This document shows positions 26,709 through 35,655 of a DNA stretch of 55,741 bases, piece by piece. A model generated the notes under the pieces. That model did not search any database, had not been told where the DNA came from, and worked only from the letters and a program-made list of their open reading frames with translations. The stretch is from the NCBI GenBank assembly GCA_945883425.1, contig CAMCXM010000006.1, positions 1 through 55,741 on the forward strand, given 5' to 3'. This DNA is from Spirosoma fluviale (GTDB taxonomy: Bacteria > Bacteroidota > Bacteroidia > Cytophagales > Flexibacteraceae). Numbering within the stretch: the stretch's first letter is position 1; each line of letters starts with the position of its first letter. The translations under genes were made by a program, and so were the position numbers.

Positions 26709-27866
26709 CTACCGTAAACTGGTTTTCTGTTCGCTTTCCTTCAGCCAAATGAGGTAGTCCACAAAAATGAAAACGACCAGAGCAAGCAACACTAAAAATT
26801 TGGTCTCCAGTATGTAAACATGGAAATAGTAAAAATTGACATACGAATACAAGGTTGAAAAATAGGCAAACGAGGTTACCAATAATACGACTCCGCTCAT
26901 CAGATTGAGCTCTTTATGCCGACATAAGACCAGTGGAATGAAGAAACCCAGGATGCTCAGTTTGTAATCATGGCTTACACTTGGCAGAACACAGGAAGTC
27001 AGTGCCAGAATGGAAAGGAAGTGAGGAAGTGAACTGTGGAGATGGTTTTTATAATTCTGGTAAATAAACCAGGCAATCATGAACATCAACAGAACCACCA
27101 CTATGGGATTGATCCAGTTATATCCATACATAATATTGAATGATGTTAACGAGTGATTTCCAATCCAGGAGGTCTTAATATCTGAGTATTTTGTCATGAT
27201 CCGGACGTACCACTTAAAAATTGACACGCCCAGAATGAGAAACAAGACAGCGTTTGAAACGCAAACCGCAAGCACCATTTTGAGTGAATCTTTTATCCTT
27301 GAATAGTCTTTTATCAGAGCGGGAGCGAATAAAATAGGATACAACTTCAGGCTCACTGCCAGAGCAAACAATATGGCGGGCAAAATGATCATGTCTTTCC
27401 TCGAAAGATAAACGGCGGCAAGAACCAGGCTCATTGCCAGAATGTTCCATTGCCCCCTTTCGATCTCAAATAAAAAGCCATAGGAGGATAAGTAAAGAAT
27501 CAACAAAGTGAAGAACAACCATTTGTTCTCAATCTTTACCATCAAAGAGACCAAACCAAATGAAACAGCAGAGGCAATCAGAGTAAGGGCGGTGATAAAG
27601 TAAAAGTTATTACCCCAATTACTTTTCGCGACTATGGGGAAAAGAAGCTTTCCAAGTGGAGAATATGGAATCATATACTCATTGAGGGACATTTTTAGTG
27701 TGGCAAAAAAATCCAATCCCAGAGTCTTCGCTTTGGGCACCCCTTCAAAAAAACTCATAGAGTCTGTCACACAAAAGGTAGGAATAAAATAAAACAGAAA
27801 ATAGGCAGCCAGATAAGCCAACCCGATCACTGTCAATGGATTCCTGAAGGATAAAATAGAATTCAT
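26709..27866 (-). CDS. GT87-like (DUF2029) polytopic glycosyltransferase
   Basis: The 385-residue protein is almost wholly transmembrane, with about ten hydrophobic segments. The conserved ERGQWNILAMSL loop and SLKLYPILFAPAL segment fit the GT87/DUF2029 family of GT-C enzymes, which use polyprenyl-phosphate sugars on the outer face of the inner membrane. An acidic loop near the first helix (TDSMSFFEGV) could hold the catalytic Asp or Glu. It is divergent from the amino-sugar operon across 650 bp. Sugar and acceptor are unknown. Confidence 0.75.
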   Translation of the reverse strand: MNSILSFRNPLTVIGLAYLAAYFLFYFIPTFCVTDSMSFFEGVPKAKTLGLDFFATLKMSLNEYMIPYSPLGKLLFPIVAKSNWGNNFYFITALTLIASAVSFGLVSLMVKIENKWLFFTLLILYLSSYGFLFEIERGQWNILAMSLVLAAVYLSRKDMIILPAILFALAVSLKLYPILFAPALIKDYSRIKDSLKMVLAVCVSNAVLFLILGVSIFKWYVRIMTKYSDIKTSWIGNHSLTSFNIMYGYNWINPIVVVLLMFMIAWFIYQNYKNHLHSSLPHFLSILALTSCVLPSVSHDYKLSILGFFIPLVLCRHKELNLMSGVVLLVTSFAYFSTLYSYVNFYYFHVYILETKFLVLLALVVFIFVDYLIWLKESEQKTSLR

Positions 27867-28517
27867 GCTAGATGAAAAACAGACAAATTAAACACAACAA
27901 CCGATATGTTTTCGCAGGCTCACATGTTGCCGGATTCAGTAATTGCATTCGGATGAAAATAATTGAACCAAAATTGATTTCGTGAAATTGACGGATTTCC
28001 TCTGAACTCAAGATCAATTGGCAGACCATTCAACTGAATCAAACGCAACATCCCTGAGTTTTTTTCCTTCCACAAACCGTTTTTCTGATTTCCCGGCAAA
28101 GTAACATTTTGATATTCTCTTTTCTTGATAATATTTCAGATCGATGCCGCCTATCGCCGTTTCTACATTGTGACATTCAAACCATCTAACATGCTTTTTT
28201 TCAGGTGGTAACCAATAAAATAGGGTTTCGCTTCAGGAATAAAAAACGGTTTCAAACGGACGTATTCACAACTGTGACATTGGTTCTGGATGTTGGGATT
28301 TACCGACCAGAACCGGCACCAAAAAAGCTTCCATCCTTAAACAGTTCCGAAATATTTATCACATTTTAATTGTTGGAGTCTATTACTTTTACGCTGTTGA
28401 TTTCCGGCCAATGATACTTTTCTGCTTTGGTGTTCCGTCATTTCAATTGAACATAGTGGATTTTTCAAATCAGTACATTCCGGAAACCAGCGGGTTGGGT
28501 TAAAGAGTTGCCGCAAA
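27867..28517. other. 650-bp gap without a gene
   Basis: No convincing coding frame lies here on either strand. The sequence is AT-rich. The word TGTGACATT occurs twice on the plus strand (28169-28177 and 28273-28281), 104 bases apart. The gap holds the promoters of two divergent transcription units, the GT87-like gene and the amino-sugar operon. I could not fix the promoter of either. Confidence 0.6.
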
Positions 28518-29321
28518 ATGAATCATAATCTGATTACAGGATCATCCGGATTTTTAGGCAGCCGACTTCTGCACATACTGAACCAAAACCAACCTGCTCC
28601 TGCAAACCAGATTACCCGGTCGACAGGTGAATGGCCTTCTCCCGAATCTATTCAATCCATTTTTCACATTGCCGCATCGGTCGTGTACAAACTGGAAGAC
28701 GGAGATGATTTGTACACAAACAATGTTAAACTAACCGCTGATTTGTGCCGGTATTACCCGGCGGCCAGAATCGTTTTTTCTTCATCCGTTTCTGTGTATG
28801 CTCAGGATGGACTTCCAAAAACCGAGACATCGAACCAAGGCTGTACCCAACCATACGGATTGTCTAAACTTTGGGCCGAACAACATATTAAAAATCATTC
28901 CAATCACGCCATTGTGCGGTTCTCTTCGCTTTATGGACCAGAAATGAATGAAACAACACTCATTCCACGGTATTGCAAACAGGCAATGGAGGACGGTGTG
29001 ATTCAAGTTTGGGGCGACGGAAATCGTAAACAGGATTATTTACATGTGGATGACGCCTGTGCCATTTTACAATCGGCGATGAAGTCTACATTCAATGGAA
29101 CATATCTGGGCACTTATGGAGTGTCGTGGTCAAACAACGAAATAGCAGAAATCATCGCTGGCGCAACTGGAGCAAAAATTGAATGGGTGAAAGAAGACAA
29201 TTCCCCCTCCTCATTTTTTGATAACACCATCACCAGATCACAACTCAATTGGAAGCCATCAGTGGAAATAGAAAACGGTATTAAACAATATTTAGAATGG
29301 AAAAGAAGACAATCCTTGTAA
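28518..29321 (+). CDS. NAD-dependent epimerase/dehydratase (extended SDR)
   Basis: The protein is 267 residues, short for an extended SDR. The NAD-binding GSSGFLGSR lies near the N-terminus, the catalytic serine strand is IVFSSSVSVYA, and the YGLSK active-site motif follows. WGDGNRKQDYLHVDDAC is the usual nucleotide-sugar region. It likely epimerises, reduces or dehydrates a nucleotide-activated sugar. It is the first gene of a six-gene operon, and the next start codon lies 25 bp inside it. Confidence 0.88.
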   Translation: MNHNLITGSSGFLGSRLLHILNQNQPAPANQITRSTGEWPSPESIQSIFHIAASVVYKLEDGDDLYTNNVKLTADLCRYYPAARIVFSSSVSVYAQDGLPKTETSNQGCTQPYGLSKLWAEQHIKNHSNHAIVRFSSLYGPEMNETTLIPRYCKQAMEDGVIQVWGDGNRKQDYLHVDDACAILQSAMKSTFNGTYLGTYGVSWSNNEIAEIIAGATGAKIEWVKEDNSPSSFFDNTITRSQLNWKPSVEIENGIKQYLEWKRRQSL

Positions 29322-30283
29322 CCGGGATCGGAGGAAATGTTGGTCAGGGTATAATTCGGAATTTACGGTTCTCCGGATTGGATTTTCACATTGTCGGAAC
29401 AAATTCTGCCTCCTTTTCGGCAGGTAATTATCTGGTTGATAAATTCTATCCGGTTTCTTTTGCCTATGAACCCGGTTATTTTGAGGAGATTTCTGAAATC
29501 GTAAAGAAAGAAAAGGTAGACCTGATTATTCCATCCACAGATTTCGAAGTATATTTTTTATCGCAGAACGCACAATCTCTTCCTTGTCTCATTGCCGCTT
29601 CCGGCCAGTTTGCCTCCGAAACCTACCTTGATAAATATCTGACGTGGAAGCATCATTCTGAGTCTGGAATTCCTTTTGCCAAGAGCTTTCTTCCGTCTGA
29701 ATACAAATCCGACTTTCCGTCCGCCATTGCAAAGCCAAGGAAAGGAAGAGGCTCGAGGGGAATCATGAGAAACAACTTTGACACCTCCAAACTGATGGAC
29801 GATGAGTACATGATTCAGGAACTGCATGAAGGAAAGGAAATTACCACCGCCGTATACGCCAGTTATTTAACCGGAGAGCTCACCGGGATTCTCAATATGG
29901 AAAGGTCGCTGGACAACGGCACAACAAATTACTGCAAAGTCAACTTTGATTTTGATCCGGAATTAAAGCAGATGGCTGAGAAAATGATCCGCCATTCTGA
30001 TCTGAAGGGATCTTTCAACATACAATCCATCGTGACATCCTCCGGAGAAATTATTCCGTTCGAGGTGAATTGCCGGATTTCCGGAACAAATTCAATCCGA
30101 ACCCATTTTGGATTCAGGGATGTCGAATATACCGTGAGGGAACTCCTCTTTGGCGAAACAATTGAACCACCGACAATCATTCCGGGTGTAGCGCAAAGAA
30201 TCCTGTTGGACGTCATTTATCCGAACTGCACCAGTGAAGCCCAATTGAACAAAGACGCAACCGATCATTTTATTGTTTTCTGA
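29297..30283 (+). CDS. CarB-like ATP-grasp ligase
   Basis: The 328-residue protein starts with a Rossmann-like MEKKTILVTGIGGNVGQGII and has an ATP-grasp fold: SAIAKPRKGRGSRGI (ATP lysine and loop), YMIQELHEGKEITTAVY (hinge) and EIIPFEVNCRISGTNSIR (metal-binding Glu/Asn/Arg). Such proteins occur in surface-polysaccharide loci, where they are suspected to join an amino acid or other carboxylate to a sugar amine; this is inference. The start is fixed by the family N-terminus despite the overlap with the SDR gene. Its stop TGA shares a base with the next ATG. Confidence 0.82.
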   Translation: MEKKTILVTGIGGNVGQGIIRNLRFSGLDFHIVGTNSASFSAGNYLVDKFYPVSFAYEPGYFEEISEIVKKEKVDLIIPSTDFEVYFLSQNAQSLPCLIAASGQFASETYLDKYLTWKHHSESGIPFAKSFLPSEYKSDFPSAIAKPRKGRGSRGIMRNNFDTSKLMDDEYMIQELHEGKEITTAVYASYLTGELTGILNMERSLDNGTTNYCKVNFDFDPELKQMAEKMIRHSDLKGSFNIQSIVTSSGEIIPFEVNCRISGTNSIRTHFGFRDVEYTVRELLFGETIEPPTIIPGVAQRILLDVIYPNCTSEAQLNKDATDHFIVF

Positions 30284-30918
30284 TGATACTACTTCTGGAC
30301 GCCGCCAATACCTTAATTCATAAACCGTCGTTTGCACGGAAGTTTCTTTCTGTTCTGGAGTCACACTCTATAACGGTTGACTCAGACCGGTTTGCTTATC
30401 ATCACAAATTACTTTCAGAGGCAATCGAGTTTCCGGACAAAACCAGCAAAGCATTTTATTCAGAATTCAATTCAATGTTGCTTTACTCTCTGGGGATCAT
30501 TCCGGGAACCGAGTTGCTGGATGAAATCTTTACAACGTGTTCTTATTTACCCTGGGAAGCATTCGATGATGTAATGGAATTAAAAAACTGGCCGGGCCAG
30601 ATTTCTGTTTTATCCAATTTCCACAGTGGTCTGACTGAAATTCTGAACGAATGCGTGCCGTCCGTTTTTTCATCGATGATCATTTCTGAGAAATCCACCT
30701 ACCGAAAGCCGGATCCCCGCTTTTATCAGGAAGCCATTGAAAAACTGTCCTGCAAACCGGAAGACATTATTTATATAGGAGATTCTCCCAAACTGGATCT
30801 CCATCCGGCTCAAATGGTGGGAATGAATGCCTGGCTCATAGACCGCACAAATTTTTATCCCGCATCTGATCGCAGGATTTCTTCTTTTGCAGAAATTTTA
30901 TCCTTAGCTGGCCGATGA
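30283..30918 (+). CDS. HAD-like hydrolase
   Basis: This 211-residue HAD-superfamily protein has motif I as LLLDAANTL, motif II SVLSNFHSG, motif III with RKPDPRFY, and motif IV IYIGDSPKLD. The residue two after the nucleophile Asp is Ala, not the Asp acid/base of classical phosphatases; DAxxT variants occur in other HAD members. Partnered with the ATP-grasp gene, it may remove phosphate from a sugar or acyl intermediate. It overlaps the next gene by 4 bp. Confidence 0.85.
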   Translation: MILLLDAANTLIHKPSFARKFLSVLESHSITVDSDRFAYHHKLLSEAIEFPDKTSKAFYSEFNSMLLYSLGIIPGTELLDEIFTTCSYLPWEAFDDVMELKNWPGQISVLSNFHSGLTEILNECVPSVFSSMIISEKSTYRKPDPRFYQEAIEKLSCKPEDIIYIGDSPKLDLHPAQMVGMNAWLIDRTNFYPASDRRISSFAEILSLAGR

Positions 30919-31841
30919 AAAAACTCTCTTTGGTTGTCCCTGTTTATTTCGAAGAAGATTGCATTGCCCAGTTTCTGAAGGAAACCATTCCGGTTTTGAA
31001 AGGATTGGGACTGGGCTGGGAAATTGTTTTCATAGACGATGGAAGCACAGACCGGACCACCGAAATCATCAAGGCATTTGCTGGCAACACCCCTGAAATC
31101 AAGTTAATTGAGTTTTCTTACAATCAGGGGAAACAGGCCGCTGTCAGTGCCGGAATCCGTTATGCATCTGGCGATTATCTCTTGTATATGGATCCGGATC
31201 TCCAGGACCCTCCGGATGAAATTCCAAGGTTTGTTTCGAAAATAGAAGAAGGATACGATCTGGTTTTTGGAATCAGAAAAGAGAAAATGGACTCGGGTAT
31301 CAATAAGATTTATTCGAAGATTTTCTGGGGTACTCTCAACCGGTTCACTGGTCTTAAAATTCCGAAAGGCCTGGCCGTAATGAGAATCTTTAACCGAAAA
31401 TTTGCCGATAAATTCCTGGAATACAGCGAGCAAAACCGGTTTATTGAGGGGATATTCATTCACATCGGAATGAAAAGAACCGAAATCGAGGTGAGCCAGA
31501 GGAATCGTTTTGCCGGCAAAAGCAAGTTTAATTTCAAACGGAAAATGGAACTTGCCTTCAACGCCATATTCGATTTTTCAGAGTTGCCGTTGCGACTGGC
31601 AGTCAATCTTGGGATTTCGTTGTCATTCCTTGGATTGATTGCCCTCATCGTTATTGCCTACATTAAGTTCTTCATTTTTGATTTTGCAGCCGGGTGGCCA
31701 TCCTTGCTGAGCGCCATTGTTCTCAGCCTGGGTCTTCAATTATTTTTCATTGGAATTGCTGCGATTTACATCGGCAAAATCTATAAAGAGAGCAAAGGAA
31801 GACCATTGTACTCAATTAAAGAGTTTACGAATTTCGAATGA
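30915..31841 (+). CDS. ArnC/GtrB-like polyprenyl-phosphate GT2
   Basis: This 308-residue family 2 glycosyltransferase begins SLVVPVYFEED and has the metal-binding stretch MDPDLQDPP (92-100). After the catalytic domain come two transmembrane segments (about 230-255 and 265-290) and a short basic tail ending near SIKEFTNFE. This arrangement is typical of ArnC, GtrB and DPM1-like enzymes, which transfer a nucleotide sugar to undecaprenyl or dolichyl phosphate. It is therefore the likely carrier-loading step of this locus. It overlaps neighbours on both sides by ATGA. Confidence 0.92.
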   Translation: MKKLSLVVPVYFEEDCIAQFLKETIPVLKGLGLGWEIVFIDDGSTDRTTEIIKAFAGNTPEIKLIEFSYNQGKQAAVSAGIRYASGDYLLYMDPDLQDPPDEIPRFVSKIEEGYDLVFGIRKEKMDSGINKIYSKIFWGTLNRFTGLKIPKGLAVMRIFNRKFADKFLEYSEQNRFIEGIFIHIGMKRTEIEVSQRNRFAGKSKFNFKRKMELAFNAIFDFSELPLRLAVNLGISLSFLGLIALIVIAYIKFFIFDFAAGWPSLLSAIVLSLGLQLFFIGIAAIYIGKIYKESKGRPLYSIKEFTNFE

Positions 31842-32479
31842 AAAAAGTAGCCATTATTGGTGCCGGAGATCTGGGACGGCTGATAGCACATCACATTTCC
31901 CAATGTGGCAACTATACAGCTGTTGGTTTTTTTGATGACTTTGCTGTGGCCGGAACTTTCATTATGGATCTTCCTGTTCTTGGTCCGCTTTCTCAAATTA
32001 TGGATCAATTTACTGCTGGTCAGTTTGACGAACTCATGATCGGAATCGGCTATAACCACATGACATTCCGAAAATCTGTTTTCGATACATATGCCGGATC
32101 AATTCCATTCGCCACGCTCATTCATAAAAGTTCCTACGTCGATCCATCCGTAAAGATTGGGCAGGGTTGTTTCATTCTTCCTGGATGCACCATTGACGCA
32201 CATGCAGAATTAGGAGAAAATGTCCTTTTAAATGCCGCTGCCGTAGTTGCCCATGATTCAACAATCGGATCACATTCCTTTCTGGCACCATCTGTTGCCG
32301 TAGCAGGGAAAACTCAGATTGGTGAATGTTGCATACTTGGAATAAATTGCACCGTCATCGACAATCTGAGAATTCATCCGTTTATCAGGATTGGGGCAGG
32401 GGCTGTCGTATTATCAAACCTTGAAGTATCGGGTATGTATGCCGGCATTCCGGCGCAACTAAAAAAAGTCTATTCATGA
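31838..32479 (+). CDS. NeuD/PglD-like sugar acyltransferase
   Basis: The 213-residue protein has an N-terminal Rossmann start (KKVAIIGAGDLGRLIAHHIS) and a hexapeptide left-handed helix (SYVDPSVKIGQGCFILPGCTI onward). The likely catalytic histidine lies in AAAVVAHDSTIGSHSF. PglD and NeuD use acetyl-CoA on sugar amines or hydroxyls. Placed directly before the WecE-like aminotransferase (4-bp overlap), it most likely N-acylates the new 4-amino group. It is distinct in sequence from the copy at 26064. Confidence 0.9.
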   Translation: MKKVAIIGAGDLGRLIAHHISQCGNYTAVGFFDDFAVAGTFIMDLPVLGPLSQIMDQFTAGQFDELMIGIGYNHMTFRKSVFDTYAGSIPFATLIHKSSYVDPSVKIGQGCFILPGCTIDAHAELGENVLLNAAAVVAHDSTIGSHSFLAPSVAVAGKTQIGECCILGINCTVIDNLRIHPFIRIGAGAVVLSNLEVSGMYAGIPAQLKKVYS

Positions 32480-33615
32480 TTCCATTCAACAAGCCTTACC
32501 TTACAGGAAAAGAAGCCCACTATTTATACCAGGCAGTCTTGTCCGGCAAAATCAGTGGCGACGGTATCTTTACTAAAAAATGCCACGATTTTTTTCAGAA
32601 CAACAATCAGTTTAAAAAAGTCCTTCTCACCACATCTTGTACAGATGCGCTTGAACTGGCTGCACTGCTTCTGAACATCACACCGGAAGATGAGGTCATT
32701 ATTCCGTCGTACACGTTCGTTTCAACGGCCAATGCTTTTGCACTCAGAGGAGCCAAAATCCGCTTTCTCGATTCCCGGCCCGATCATCCCGGTATCGATG
32801 AAAGTAAAATTGAGGAGGTGATCAATGAAAAAACCAAAGCGATCATTCCGGTTCATTACGCAGGGGTCGCCAGTGATATGGGCAAAATAAATGAGCTGGC
32901 GAAAAAACACAACCTCCATGTGGTGGAAGATGCCGCTCAGGCCATTGATTCATATTATGTGGGTAAAAATGGAAAAACTCCGTTGGGTGCCTGTGGAGAT
33001 ATGGGTTGTTTCTCCTTTCATGAAACCAAAAACATCATGGCTGGAGAAGGAGGAATGATCAGTCTGAATGATGAACAATATTTCTCCAGAGCCGAAATTT
33101 TACGTGAAAAAGGAACCAACCGTTCCGCTTTTTTCAGAGGAGAAGTAGACAAATACAATTGGGTTGATATTGGTTCCAGTTTCCTTCCCAGCGATATCAT
33201 CGCAGCCTTTCTTTATGCCCAGCTTGAAAATCTGGAAGCCATTCAGGAAAAGAGAAAATCGATCTGGAACAGGTATTATGAAAACCTCGAAGAGGTGGAA
33301 ACGGCTGGTCACCTGACCCGTCCTTTTGTACCATCCTTTGCCACACAGAACGGACACATGTTTTATGTTGTCTGCCGAAATCTGGATGAGCGTACCCGGT
33401 TAGCTGAATACCTGAAAGCCAATGGTGTTTATGCGGTCTTCCATTACCTCAGTCTGCATAATGCTCCTTATTTCAAACAAAACCACGATGGCCGCCCTCT
33501 GACAGAATCAGACCGGTACACCGATTGTTTGTTACGGCTTCCTTTGTTCTACGAACTGGAACTGGCTCAGGTCGATATGATCTGCGATACCATCCGTTCG
33601 TTCTATAACAAGTAA
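32476..33615 (+). CDS. dTDP-4-amino-4,6-dideoxygalactose transaminase-like (WecE family)
   Basis: The 379-residue PLP aminotransferase aligns by eye along its whole length with E. coli WecE (RffA). Shared stretches include EVIIPSYTFVSTANAF, PVHYAGVASDM, VVEDAAQAID and GDMGCFSFHETKN with the PLP lysine at residue 185, as well as REKGTNRSAFFRGEVDKY. WecE makes dTDP-Fuc4N from the 4-keto sugar with glutamate as donor. I infer the same or a closely related 4-amino sugar. It closes the operon and converges with the RmlD-like gene 5 bp away. Confidence 0.92.
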   Translation: MIPFNKPYLTGKEAHYLYQAVLSGKISGDGIFTKKCHDFFQNNNQFKKVLLTTSCTDALELAALLLNITPEDEVIIPSYTFVSTANAFALRGAKIRFLDSRPDHPGIDESKIEEVINEKTKAIIPVHYAGVASDMGKINELAKKHNLHVVEDAAQAIDSYYVGKNGKTPLGACGDMGCFSFHETKNIMAGEGGMISLNDEQYFSRAEILREKGTNRSAFFRGEVDKYNWVDIGSSFLPSDIIAAFLYAQLENLEAIQEKRKSIWNRYYENLEEVETAGHLTRPFVPSFATQNGHMFYVVCRNLDERTRLAEYLKANGVYAVFHYLSLHNAPYFKQNHDGRPLTESDRYTDCLLRLPLFYELELAQVDMICDTIRSFYNK

Positions 33616-33620
33616 TCTTT

Positions 33621-34514
33621 TCAGAGCTGCTGGCTGAGAATACCGATTCCTTCTGTAAAAGAATGTGGGTGGTAGCCTAACACGGTTTCGGCTTTGGAAA
33701 TTACAAATCCGGTTCTGGGTGGCCTTTTCGCTGGCTGCGAGAACGTAGCAGCAGAGGCCTTCACAATCAGCGATGAGTCCAGATTGAAAAAACGGGCGGT
33801 TTCGATCGCCATTTGGTAAGGAGTGAGAAAATCTTTGCCGGAAATATTGAAAATGCCTTCCGCTTTTTTCTCTGCTATTAACAAACAACCCATGGCAAGA
33901 TCTTCTGCCAGAGTGGGTGTACGGAATTGATCATCCACAACCTGAATTTGCTTCCCCTGCTCCAGATTTGACCGGACCCATAAAATAATGTTACTACGGC
34001 TCAATCCAGGAGAAATACCATATACAAGAACGGTCCGCACAATGGCCCAGGTGCACGTAGCATTTTTCACAAGTGCTTCTGCATCAAGCTTGCTCTGTCC
34101 GTAAACACTGATGGGATTGGGTAAATCCGTTTCAGAATAGGGTCCGCTTTCACCGTCAAAAATAAAGTCGGTTGAAAGATGAATCAGGTGAGATCCAGTG
34201 AAATTGCTCGCCTCCACTACATTTTGGGTAGCGACAACATTTAATTGGTGACATACTTCCGGGTTCAATTCACATTCATCCACATTGGTCATAGCGGCCG
34301 AATGAATAACGACATCTGGTTTGAAAGCAGAGAAAACCTGCATTACGTCTTTTGGATCAGACACATCGCACATCTGATATTGGGTGTTGGTTGGTAAAGC
34401 AGGAATCCGGCATTCTCCTCTTCCGGTTGCCAGTACAGAATGTTGGGTCATTCCAGGGTCAGCCACCAGTTTCTGGCCAAGCAACCCATTTGAGCCTGTG
34501 ATGAGAATTTTCAT
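33621..34514 (-). CDS. RmlD-like sugar-nucleotide reductase
   Basis: The 297-residue extended SDR has GSNGLLGQKL at the N-terminus, HSAAMTNVDECE (typical of RmlD), and ISVYGQSKLDAE with the catalytic Tyr and Lys. The end matches the family substrate loop (RPPRTGFVISKAETVLGYHP). RmlD reduces dTDP-4-keto-rhamnose, but RmlABC partners are not visible, so the true substrate may differ. It is the third gene of a minus-strand operon with the GT-C-like and SGNH genes, one base after the previous stop. Confidence 0.85.
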   Translation of the reverse strand: MKILITGSNGLLGQKLVADPGMTQHSVLATGRGECRIPALPTNTQYQMCDVSDPKDVMQVFSAFKPDVVIHSAAMTNVDECELNPEVCHQLNVVATQNVVEASNFTGSHLIHLSTDFIFDGESGPYSETDLPNPISVYGQSKLDAEALVKNATCTWAIVRTVLVYGISPGLSRSNIILWVRSNLEQGKQIQVVDDQFRTPTLAEDLAMGCLLIAEKKAEGIFNISGKDFLTPYQMAIETARFFNLDSSLIVKASAATFSQPAKRPPRTGFVISKAETVLGYHPHSFTEGIGILSQQL

Positions 34515-34515
34515 A

Positions 34516-35655
34516 CTACATACTTAAATAGAATATCCTAAACAGACAGACATTTTTCAGATACATCATACCGCATATTCCATGAACAAGTAAGACGATT
34601 GAACAAAGTCCGCTTTTCCAGTTTAGTTGCCGGAATGAGTTTTCCGGCACCATAAATGGTAAGGCCAGAAGCAAAAAGAGATAATTAACAATCGAAGACT
34701 GCCACACAAAATTTGGTGATATAACCCCATCCACATAATCAACAAATGAAAAGGAAATGAAATAACCCAACAGAACAAAAAAGAAGGCGGCAAACGTGAA
34801 AAGGTCATCAAAAATCCGTCTGTAAAAACACAACAAAATCACCCAGCCAATCGTAAAACCTTCTGCCAGAACTCTAAGGTGATTCAGTGGACTTCCAAAG
34901 AGAAACAGAAAATGAAACTTTGCCTGAAACACGACCAACGTGTTGGCTTTCAGGTACAGCGACTGAGCAATAATAACAAATACGATCAAAGTAGAAAGCT
35001 GGACCGTTTTAAGCAACGGCACAGAAAAACCTCTTTTCACCAAAACCGCGAAGGGGAAAACCGGAGCAAAACAAAAAAGAAAACTGGGTTTAGCGAGACA
35101 GGTGAGAACCGCAAACAACAACGCCCGTTTATAAAACAAACCATCGCTGGTTTTAAAATACCGCATCATATTCAACACAAGCGCCAACGCAAAAGGAATC
35201 GATACATTCAGGGTTCCATTATGAAAGTAGTTAATGCTTAGAGAATTAATCATAAAATTCTCGGACAAGAAAGGAATTGGAATGGCAGCCTGCAGCACAA
35301 GTACCGACAGAAACAGCAAAATGGTAATCTCCCGGTTAAAGTATTCCTGAAGGATTTTCAGCGACAACACAATTTTGAAATACTGGGCTGCAGAAAAAAT
35401 GACAAAACCAGCAAACAGGAGAAATGGATATTGATGACTGAAAAACGAAAGCAATTCCAGCAGGCCAAAGAATATGGGATGAACCGGAAAATTGTTTGTG
35501 GCAAATGCTTTTTCGGCAATCCCGATGTGTAAAACCAAATCGGGCTTGTCAACTTTATAAACCAGAATTATGATTCCATATAGCAATACACTCACCGTGA
35601 GTGAAATGATGTGAATCATCCGAGGCTGAACTTTTCGGAAAAAGAAAAATCTCAT
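34516..35655 (-). CDS. Polytopic membrane protein, possible GT-C glycosyltransferase
   Basis: The 379-residue protein is highly hydrophobic with roughly ten membrane segments. A luminal loop early on (YKVDKPDLVLHIGIAEKAFA) contains an acidic residue in the place GT-C enzymes use for catalysis. I do not recognise a named family. The start overlaps the stop of the SGNH gene (ATGA), and the RmlD-like gene follows one base later, so it is part of one envelope-glycan operon. Confidence 0.65.
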   Translation of the reverse strand: MRFFFFRKVQPRMIHIISLTVSVLLYGIIILVYKVDKPDLVLHIGIAEKAFATNNFPVHPIFFGLLELLSFFSHQYPFLLFAGFVIFSAAQYFKIVLSLKILQEYFNREITILLFLSVLVLQAAIPIPFLSENFMINSLSINYFHNGTLNVSIPFALALVLNMMRYFKTSDGLFYKRALLFAVLTCLAKPSFLFCFAPVFPFAVLVKRGFSVPLLKTVQLSTLIVFVIIAQSLYLKANTLVVFQAKFHFLFLFGSPLNHLRVLAEGFTIGWVILLCFYRRIFDDLFTFAAFFFVLLGYFISFSFVDYVDGVISPNFVWQSSIVNYLFLLLALPFMVPENSFRQLNWKSGLCSIVLLVHGICGMMYLKNVCLFRIFYLSM

